Position numbers and translations under genes: made by a program. A stretch of DNA of 9,551 nucleotides, from NCBI GenBank assembly GCA_937959095.1, contig CALGLY010000040.1, forward strand, positions 1 through 9,551, in the 5' to 3' direction. The notes beneath the pieces were generated by a model that ran no database searches, was not told the DNA's origin, and saw nothing but the letters and a program-made list of their open reading frames with translations. Source of the DNA: an uncultured Saprospiraceae bacterium. Lineage in GTDB: Bacteria; Bacteroidota; Bacteroidia; Chitinophagales; Saprospiraceae. Every line of letters starts with the position of its first letter. Position 1 is the stretch's first letter. Positions 1 through 6,100 of this stretch are shown piece after piece.

Positions 1-295
1 CTAAGTTGTTAAGTTGTGGATTTTTTTAAGGATACTCTTGCAAAACGATTTTATAGCTCAGCAATTTTACGCTTCTACAAAATATACTCTGAATTATGCC
101 CTCAAGATATGTACAAAACAGAATGTCTTATACTGAAAGCAATCAAATTTATTTAATTTTAATCTTTTTTGACTAGGACTCCATTTTAAACCAGAAAAAA
201 TCCGTAAAATCGCCATTAGACAAGACCATTTTGTTGGGAAAAGCCAGCGATTTGGTTTTGACTGCTGAAATAGCACCTAGCTTTAAAGATAGAAG
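1..295. other. AT-rich leader upstream of the helicase-like gene
   Basis: I see no convincing gene here. All three forward frames hit stops early, and the longest reverse frame has a low-complexity composition typical of chance. Bases 2-17 are a perfect tandem pair of the octamer TAAGTTGT. An open forward frame at 177-308 lacks an ATG and has a stop just before it; it runs 13 bases into the next gene in another frame. I found no exact TAnnTTTG element on the plus strand, so the promoter of the gene at 296 is either farther upstream or non-canonical. Confidence 0.5.
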
Positions 296-3200
296 ATGCC
301 AGAATTAAACATACAAGCGAATACGATTTATCAAAATAGTTTGCCTACGCAAGATGACCGAATAGACCTTTGTCTACTCAGTAGAGGAGGTGAAAGCTTT
401 GCAAACGATTGGTGCAATCAATTGCGTACCAACGGACGCGCTACGAGTACCATCGAAGTCCCTTTTCGTACTGCGAAACGTTTGCGTTATCTTCATACAG
501 AGTCCAAAAACCTAGAACAACTAAAAGGAACACGTGCCTTAGGTTTGGGGTTTCCTTTGGTACAATTGACACACAAAGGAAACGTATTAGCAAGTCCATT
601 ATTGATTTGGCAGCTCCAATTGGATGCTGTAGCCAATAAAAATGATACTTGGAATATTCGACATGAAACTGGGCAAAGCCTTCGATTCAATCCTTTTTTA
701 ACGCAATTATTTCAAGAAAAATTTGATATAAATCTTCCTGCTGAACTTGGTACTGCCAACGGCATAGATTGGGGACGGATGGAAGAACTCTTCGTTTCGC
801 TTAATTTCGATATTGCAGAGAACACTACTATTTTGCCTTGCCCTACGCAAGAAAACGGTTTGGCGCAACTACTTTGGTCGGGTGTACTAAGTATCTATCC
901 GCAGACGAGTGTGAGTAGTCCGCAGCGATTATTTCCTGAATTTTCAAATAGAAAAGAAGAAACGATTGAAGAACACGCTTTCGGATTGCAGACACTCGGA
1001 AGCTATCAAGCTACTGCTTTTGATACTATTCTTCGCAATACCTTCACGAATGTGAACGGGACCTATGGCACGGGCAAAACCCATTTACTAACCCACCTTC
1101 TTAGTAATGCTTTGAGTAATGGGAAATGCTGTCTCGTATTGAGTGATAGTGTGCCAACTTTGAAAAAAACACAACGTAAGTTTGAAAAATTAGGATTACC
1201 AAATCTTAGTTTTTTATTGAAAGATGAACATGCCGACCCTCAATTATTGCTGGAAGTATTGCGTTCTTCAGAGGGAAAGAAGGAAATGCCTGAATTTGAT
1301 CAAGATAGTTTTCAGTTGCTCCTTAATCGTTGCATGCGAAATCAGCGAAAACTGGAACAATACCAAGAAATGGTGAATAGCCATGTATTTGGGGGCAAAA
1401 CATGGACGGAAACCATTGGCGAATTCCTGAAAAGCAATCGTATAGAAGGTAAAGAACGCTTAGCAACCCACCTCAATCCACAAGATTTTGAATTTACATA
1501 CGAAGAATATAGTAAGTTACTCGATGCTATCCGAAATTGTGCGGGCAACTATAGCAAAGTAGCAACACTTAAGCATCCTTTGAAGAATTTGAATGCTTCT
1601 ATTTTTGAAGCAGGAGGGAATGGACAAGGTATCGGTTTTGTGCAGCAGAATGTCAATTTATTTTTAGATAAAGCCTATCAATTACAAGATCGTTTTATCC
1701 AAAAGACAAGCACCTACCAAGAGCATTTGCGCGAATATTACGAGCAATTCTATCAACAATTTATATCCGAAGCTATTGCGTTGCAAGAAGCTCTCATAGA
1801 TGCACGCGGACAATATGGAGAAGAATTCGAGACGGTAACAGGACGTTCTTTTTCTACTACCTTTTCGCGTAGGAAGAAGCAAATCGCTACACTAAAAGAA
1901 CAACTCGAAGAGCGTTATCTCAAGCTGGCCCAACAGTTTGAGGAAAAGCAACTCTTCCAATTTCAGTTTTTAGAAAATCTGTCGGCTGTTCCTAGCTTGG
2001 AAATCATTGATAGTCTAGGCGATTTTGAATATGAATTGAATCGCTGGGTTAAAAAATTAGATGGGCAAGTTTACGACGAAACGAAACGCCTAAGCGCGAA
2101 GACAGTGCAATCGGGAGTAGATTTTCAGGAGCAAATCGAAGAATTGGAATATGCTTTAGATGTATTTGTGGGCGAACTGAATGGCTCAAATTTATATCGA
2201 ACATCTGCTGAAAATAAAATGCTTACCGTTCCGAAACGGCAAAAGTATTTAGAAAGCTTGATAGAGCAACTTGAAAATACAAAATTTAATATTCGTGATT
2301 ATGAGTTGTTTTTCAATTGGCAGCAAGTGTGGTTGCAACGCTCCGAATCCGAGCAACGCATTATTCGGTCGCTCATGAAAGTACGCTCTCAACATTGGGA
2401 AGAGGCGTTCAAGAGTTGGTATTTATATCACTGTATTGCGAAGGCGCATGATCCAGCTATTTTCATTCAGGATAATTCGATTATTGAGACTTTAGCGAGC
2501 GATAATAAGGTGTTGAAACCGCTTTTAGCGCGGCAAATTCAAGCATATTGGCATTTTTATAATGAGGAGGAGCGCAAAGATTTACGCCGCGACAATAAGC
2601 AGGCATTTCAATATTTATTTTCCAAAAAGCAAAAAACAGGAACAAGTCACGATGAACTAAAAACGTACATTGGGGCTAGTTTTAGTGCCGTAAGTAGCTA
2701 TTTGCCTATCGTGTTTGCTACCCCTGAAGCGGCAGCTATTTTCCTAGATGTTCCCGAAGCGGCTTTTGATTATGTGATAATCGAAGACACGCAAGGCAAT
2801 GTCGCGCAGAAGTACGCGCCTTATTTTAGTTTAGCTCAAAAAATCGTCACGATTAGCGATAGTAATATTCAGCAGCAAGGCGTTTCGGTAGCAGAACTAC
2901 TGAAAAAGCGCGGTGCGGTTGATGTAGAATTGCAACAACTCCAAACACCTACGGTGAGCCATTTGCAACGCTTCAAGGCAGCTATTCAAGGCAATCAGTT
3001 ACCTGCCTTAGCAAGTTATATGGATAACGAAAATCTTCAAGTTATTCATGCCGCAGGGCGTTTCAATGAAAAAGATGGAGCAAATGATGTAGAGGCACGC
3101 GAAGTAATTCGCCAACTCAATCGCATTCAACCGACTCCGCAGCGCACCTATCCGTCGGTCGGAATTGTGTGTTTTACCACTGGACAGCGCGATTTGATTG

Positions 3201-3967
3201 TGAGTTATTTGAGCGATTTGCGTCGTAAAACAGGCAATGCTAAAAAGCTAATCCAAGCCTTGGATAGAAATGGATTAGGTGTTTTCCGAGCAGATGAATT
3301 GCACGGACAACGCTTCGATGTTATTATCCTTTCTAGCACCTTTGGCATCGCAGATTTAGCTGGAAACCTGACGAAACAAGCGCAGCAATTAGCAGATAAT
3401 ACAGGCGAACAGTTGCTGCATTTGCTGCTAGGCAGCGTAGAAAAACAATGTTATATTATCAACTCTATTCCTGATACGGAATTAGTAGAATTTGCAAATG
3501 ATAAAGACAGCAAAGGCTTGTATTTACTTGCCAATTTGATAGAATATGCAAATGCTGTGCAGCGTGAAGATGTAGCTTTGCAAAACGATTTATTAGGCTT
3601 TTTTAAAGAAGAAAACCCTCAAGAAGCACCTACTGATTCGCTCTTTATTTCCGAAGTAGCAGAAGCCTTGCGTCCTTATTTTGAAAAGGATAGAGTGCAA
3701 GAAAATGTACTAGTAGATAGAAGCGCGCAACGCTTACCACTCGTGGTGCAAGCTTCTTGGGATGACAAATGGAAAACCGCGATTTATCCAGAAGGGCTAT
3801 TGGAAAATAGCGCAATAATGGACTATAGTTCCGCGCATGAAAGCCAAGTCCGATTGCAAGAAGATGGCTACCTTTATCTTCCCGTGTGGTCTATAGATTG
3901 GTGGAAAAATCCTAAACGAGAAGCACGGAAATTGGCAAGTAAAATCATAAAACAATACGGGAAGTAA
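296..3967 (+). CDS. DUF4011/COG1112-like superfamily 1 helicase-related protein with degenerate motifs and a C-terminal nuclease-like domain
   Basis: This is a large cytoplasmic P-loop protein of 1223 residues with no signal peptide or membrane segment. Residues ~55-170 resemble the DUF4011 N-terminal region (LRYLH at 63-67, then ALGLGFPL and APLL-like stretches). A Q-motif-like SYQ (236-238) precedes an intact Walker A, GTYGTGKT (255-262), and a motif Ia-like stretch (279-301). A long, mostly helical, Glu/Gln-rich insert (~450-760) follows. The Walker B position reads FDYVIIEDTQ (824-833) where relatives have DEAS/DEAQ. The motif III position reads ISDSNIQ (853-859) without the usual GDxxQ. 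A motif V-like HGQRFDVIILSS lies at 1003-1014. The motif VI position (~1040-1050) has no arginine. Residues ~1115-1220 resemble the MTES_1575-type endonuclease domain and end in WSIDWWKNP. ATG296 is the first possible start, because an in-frame TAG lies two codons upstream. Family placement is fairly secure. Enzymatic activity is doubtful, and a role in DNA/RNA handling or phage defence is only inference. Confidence 0.8.
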   Translation: MPELNIQANTIYQNSLPTQDDRIDLCLLSRGGESFANDWCNQLRTNGRATSTIEVPFRTAKRLRYLHTESKNLEQLKGTRALGLGFPLVQLTHKGNVLASPLLIWQLQLDAVANKNDTWNIRHETGQSLRFNPFLTQLFQEKFDINLPAELGTANGIDWGRMEELFVSLNFDIAENTTILPCPTQENGLAQLLWSGVLSIYPQTSVSSPQRLFPEFSNRKEETIEEHAFGLQTLGSYQATAFDTILRNTFTNVNGTYGTGKTHLLTHLLSNALSNGKCCLVLSDSVPTLKKTQRKFEKLGLPNLSFLLKDEHADPQLLLEVLRSSEGKKEMPEFDQDSFQLLLNRCMRNQRKLEQYQEMVNSHVFGGKTWTETIGEFLKSNRIEGKERLATHLNPQDFEFTYEEYSKLLDAIRNCAGNYSKVATLKHPLKNLNASIFEAGGNGQGIGFVQQNVNLFLDKAYQLQDRFIQKTSTYQEHLREYYEQFYQQFISEAIALQEALIDARGQYGEEFETVTGRSFSTTFSRRKKQIATLKEQLEERYLKLAQQFEEKQLFQFQFLENLSAVPSLEIIDSLGDFEYELNRWVKKLDGQVYDETKRLSAKTVQSGVDFQEQIEELEYALDVFVGELNGSNLYRTSAENKMLTVPKRQKYLESLIEQLENTKFNIRDYELFFNWQQVWLQRSESEQRIIRSLMKVRSQHWEEAFKSWYLYHCIAKAHDPAIFIQDNSIIETLASDNKVLKPLLARQIQAYWHFYNEEERKDLRRDNKQAFQYLFSKKQKTGTSHDELKTYIGASFSAVSSYLPIVFATPEAAAIFLDVPEAAFDYVIIEDTQGNVAQKYAPYFSLAQKIVTISDSNIQQQGVSVAELLKKRGAVDVELQQLQTPTVSHLQRFKAAIQGNQLPALASYMDNENLQVIHAAGRFNEKDGANDVEAREVIRQLNRIQPTPQRTYPSVGIVCFTTGQRDLIVSYLSDLRRKTGNAKKLIQALDRNGLGVFRADELHGQRFDVIILSSTFGIADLAGNLTKQAQQLADNTGEQLLHLLLGSVEKQCYIINSIPDTELVEFANDKDSKGLYLLANLIEYANAVQREDVALQNDLLGFFKEENPQEAPTDSLFISEVAEALRPYFEKDRVQENVLVDRSAQRLPLVVQASWDDKWKTAIYPEGLLENSAIMDYSSAHESQVRLQEDGYLYLPVWSIDWWKNPKREARKLASKIIKQYGK

Positions 3968-4012
3968 GACCGGTCTCGCTTCTCGCAGCACAGCGGTCTC
4001 AAAATAAAGATA
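3968..4012. repeat. GC-rich spacer with short repeats between the helicase-like gene and aroC
   Basis: The first 33 bases of this spacer are about two-thirds G+C, well above the surrounding coding DNA. The heptamer CGGTCTC occurs at 3971-3977 and 3994-4000, and TCTCGC occurs at 3974-3979 and 3981-3986. The 10-bp palindrome AGACCGGTCT (3967-3976) begins on the last base of the upstream stop codon. AGACCG (3967-3972) can also pair with CGGTCT (3994-3999) as a 6-bp stem. The last 12 bases are A-rich and serve as the leader of aroC. There is no T-run, so it does not look like an intrinsic terminator, and I see no promoter element. It may be a copy of a dispersed intergenic repeat, which is inference. 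Confidence 0.4.
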
Positions 4013-5098
4013 ATGGCAGGCAATATATTCGGCACAGCATTCAAGATTAGTACATTTGGCGAATCGCATGGTAAGGCAATCGGGGTGATTATTGATGGCT
4101 GTCCAGCGGGTTTGGAATTGGATGAGGAATTTATTCAAAGCGAATTGGCGCGTCGTCGCCCAGGACAATCGGCGATAGTGACGCAGCGTAAGGAAAGCGA
4201 TACGGCACAAGTTTTATCAGGTGTATTTGAAGGGAAAACGACAGGAACGCCTATTGCTATCGTCATTAATAACAAAGATGCCCGTTCGAAAGATTATAGC
4301 CATATCGCTGATCGCTTTCGGCCTTCTCATGCAGATTTTACCTACGAACAAAAATATGGACATCGCGATTATCGTGGTGGTGGACGCTCTTCGGCACGCG
4401 AAACGGCTGCACGGGTAGCAGCAGGCGCGATAGCGAAACTATTTTTGAAGGAAAAAGGAATTCAAATTCATGCCTATGTGAGTCAAGTAGGGGCATTGGC
4501 GATGAATAAACCGTACCAAGAGCTTGATTTTGCCCAAATAGAAACGACTGCTATTCGCTGTCCAGATTTAGAGCTTGCAGAAGAAATGATAAGCTACATT
4601 AAGAAAATAAAAAAAGCGGGTGATACCATTGGAGGAGTCATAAACTGCGTCGTGCAAGGTTGTCCTGTTGGTTTGGGCGAACCTGCTTTTGATAAACTTC
4701 ATGCGGATTTAGCTAAAGCAATGTTGAGCATCAATGCATGCAAAGGTTTTGAATACGGATCGGGTTTTGAAGGCGTGAAAATGCGTGGCTCGGAGCATAA
4801 TGATATTTTTGAAAATGAAGGAGGTACGATTAAAACCAAAACGAATTATTCAGGCGGCATACAAGGCGGTATTTCCAATGGAATGGATATTTACTTCAAG
4901 ACCGCTTTTAAGCCTGTCGCTACGATAGTGACTGCCCAAGAATCGGTCAATAAAGCAGGGGAAGCTTCCGAAGTAGTAGGCAAGGGGAGACACGATCCTT
5001 GCGTAGTACCACGTGCTGTACCTATCGTGGAGGCGATGACGGCTTTAGTTTTGACCGATCATTATTTGCGGCAACAGATGGTGCGTCTCAATGCTTAA
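4013..5098 (+). CDS. aroC: Chorismate synthase
   Basis: This enzyme converts 5-enolpyruvylshikimate 3-phosphate to chorismate by eliminating phosphate. It is the last step of the shikimate pathway, needs reduced FMN and acts in the cytoplasm. The 361-residue length is normal for the family. The family signatures are all present: FGESHG (15-20) with the conserved histidine, RRRPGQ (47-52), the FMN/substrate-binding stretch [21 protein letters not shown] (in two parts, 115-124 and 125-135), the [11 protein letters not shown] loop (280-290), and [17 protein letters not shown] (326-342). No key residue appears missing. The ATG start is supported by the usual N-terminus (MAGN-FG) and an A-rich leader typical of Bacteroidota. 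It lies 45 bases after the helicase-like gene on the same strand with no visible promoter between them, so it may share that transcript. No other aromatic-pathway gene is present in the window. Identification is secure. Confidence 0.98.
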   Translation: MAGNIFGTAFKISTFGESHGKAIGVIIDGCPAGLELDEEFIQSELARRRPGQSAIVTQRKESDTAQVLSGVFEGKTTGTPIAIVINNKDARSKDYSHIADRFRPSHADFTYEQKYGHRDYRGGGRSSARETAARVAAGAIAKLFLKEKGIQIHAYVSQVGALAMNKPYQELDFAQIETTAIRCPDLELAEEMISYIKKIKKAGDTIGGVINCVVQGCPVGLGEPAFDKLHADLAKAMLSINACKGFEYGSGFEGVKMRGSEHNDIFENEGGTIKTKTNYSGGIQGGISNGMDIYFKTAFKPVATIVTAQESVNKAGEASEVVGKGRHDPCVVPRAVPIVEAMTALVLTDHYLRQQMVRLNA

Positions 5099-5111
5099 AT
5101 TGATGAATTTT

Positions 5112-5176
5112 GAATGAGTGAATATTAAGGCATCAATGTAGTAGTAATGCTACAATACGTTAATATTCACTCATTC
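5112..5176. terminator. 17-bp inverted repeat between convergent genes, likely bidirectional terminator
   Basis: Two perfect 17-base arms (5112-5128 and 5160-5176; the left begins GAATGAGTGAATATT) flank a 31-base spacer. Within the spacer TGTAG (5137-5141) and CTACA (5150-5154) can form a second small stem. The element starts 13 bases after the aroC stop and ends 4 bases before the stop of the opposing dehydrogenase gene, so it fills the convergent gap almost exactly. That position suggests transcription termination for both genes. However, the arms are AT-rich, no long T-run follows, and the 31-base spacer is large for a classical intrinsic terminator. A small repeat element or a cruciform-forming site is possible instead. 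Confidence 0.6.
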
Positions 5177-5180
5177 CTTC

Positions 5181-6020
5181 CTACTCTGGCAAAAACATCG
5201 TTTCCAACTGCCCCATAAACTCCTGTTGCGACATAGAAATTTTCATGTCCATCATCCTTTCTGCATCTTTGCCTACTATCGTCTGAACAGATGCATCCGT
5301 CGTGACACAAGTATAGATTTTATCCGCTACTTCTTGCGGATCTGCTGTTTTTCCACCTTGATTTCGCATATTTTGACCTAGTGTTTTGAAATTCACAATC
5401 AACTTCTTCGCATAAGTTACCGCTTCTTCATCCCCTTTTTCAATACTACTATTATCTTTATTGGTAGCAAATGCGGTATCGTATCCACCAGGTGCAACAG
5501 CTTTTACTTGAATATTAAAGGGTTTATATTCCAACGCTAAGGATAGCGTCAATCCTTCTACGGCAAATTTAGTAGAGGAATAAATTGTATTTAAGGGCAA
5601 GCCCATATGACCAACTATAGAAGTCACATTGATAATCGTCCCACTTTTTTGCTTTCGCATTACAGGTAGAATCGCCTGGCAGCAGCGTATTAGACCAAAA
5701 ACATTGGTCTCAAACATGGCGTAGATTTCCTTTTCCTCAAATTGCTCTAGTATCGCATTTCCACCATGACCTGCATTATTTACCCAAGCATCAATCTTTC
5801 CAAAACGTTTGATACTTTGCTGTATGGCTGCTTCAATACTCTCCTTATTCGTCACATCTAGCGGAGTAACTAAGACATTGTCTAGCTGCTGCAATTCGGT
5901 TTCTTTTTCAGGCGATCGCATCGTCGCAACTACATTCCAACCTTCTGCTTGGAATTTTTTCGCGGTCAGTTTCCCAAAACCCGAACTGCAACCTGTTATT
6001 AATACCGTTTTATTACTCAT
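5181..6020 (-). CDS. Short-chain dehydrogenase/reductase (classical SDR, NADP-type)
   Basis: This is a soluble NAD(P)-dependent oxidoreductase of the classical SDR family, 279 residues, slightly longer than the usual ~250. The Rossmann nucleotide-binding motif is TGCSSGFG (9-16). LDVT (54-57) follows as the adenine-contacting aspartate segment, then NNAG (81-84). The catalytic tetrad looks complete: N106 (ETNVFG), S134 (NVTSIVG), Y147 and K151 (YSSTK). APGGYDT (176-182) matches the PG motif after strand six. Arg35 after the second strand (TMRSPEK) suggests a preference for NADP(H). Residues ~183-279 form the variable substrate-binding lid and tail, so the substrate cannot be read from sequence. 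Nearest in style are SDRs annotated as 17-beta-hydroxysteroid or retinol dehydrogenase-like, but such names rarely predict the true substrate. It has its own likely promoter at 6035-6067 and converges on aroC. There is no sign of damage. Confidence 0.93.
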   Translation of the reverse strand: MSNKTVLITGCSSGFGKLTAKKFQAEGWNVVATMRSPEKETELQQLDNVLVTPLDVTNKESIEAAIQQSIKRFGKIDAWVNNAGHGGNAILEQFEEKEIYAMFETNVFGLIRCCQAILPVMRKQKSGTIINVTSIVGHMGLPLNTIYSSTKFAVEGLTLSLALEYKPFNIQVKAVAPGGYDTAFATNKDNSSIEKGDEEAVTYAKKLIVNFKTLGQNMRNQGGKTADPQEVADKIYTCVTTDASVQTIVGKDAERMMDMKISMSQQEFMGQLETMFLPE

Positions 6021-6034
6021 TTTTTTGTTTTGAC

Positions 6035-6067
6035 CAAAGGTACAAAAGAAGCCGAAGCTTTGACAAA
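6035..6067 (-). promoter_or_regulatory. Bacteroidota-type promoter for the SDR gene
   Basis: On the minus strand TACCTTTG (6042-6035) matches the Bacteroidota -7 consensus TAnnTTTG exactly. A TTTG (6067-6064) lies 21 bases upstream, near the expected place of the -33 element. The predicted transcript would begin about 10 bases before the ATG at 6020, giving a very short leader. The -33-like element falls within the loop and arm of the hairpin at 6049-6078. The match is by eye and short motifs can occur by chance, but position and spacing fit. Confidence 0.5.
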
Positions 6068-6078
6068 AGCTTCGGCTT
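6049..6078 (-). terminator. 13-bp hairpin after the secreted-protein gene, likely intrinsic terminator
   Basis: A perfect 13-bp stem (6049-6061 with 6066-6078; the outer part is AAGCCGAAGCTT against AAGCTTCGGCTT) closes a 4-base GACA loop. It lies 22 bases past the stop of the gene at 6101-9070 in its direction of transcription. On the minus strand the stem is followed by CTTTTG, a short T-run, so it fits an intrinsic terminator of moderate strength for that gene. It lies inside the promoter region of the SDR gene, so read-through would continue into that gene. Confidence 0.7.
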
Positions 6079-6100
6079 GATTACCCGTCATTTCAAAGCG

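Noticed and set aside
96..176. 26-codon ATG frame in the leader region
   Set aside because: It is short, AT-rich and without a recognisable peptide pattern, so there is no basis to call a gene or leader peptide.
177..308. Open frame with protein-like composition (PLDKTILLGKASDLVLTAE) overlapping the start of the helicase-like gene by 13 bases
   Set aside because: It has no ATG, is preceded in frame by a TAG at 174-176, and I cannot relate it to a family. It could be a gene remnant, but nothing supports that beyond composition.
296..3967. Calling the helicase-like gene part of a named anti-phage system
   Set aside because: COG1112-type helicases occur in some defence systems such as Mokosh, but no partner gene, nuclease active site or mobile context is visible here, and the neighbour is a housekeeping gene.
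3797..4210. Minus-strand open frame of 137 codons across the helicase-like/aroC junction
   Set aside because: It is antisense to the end of one strong gene and to the conserved N-terminus of aroC, with no protein-like pattern. It is a shadow frame.
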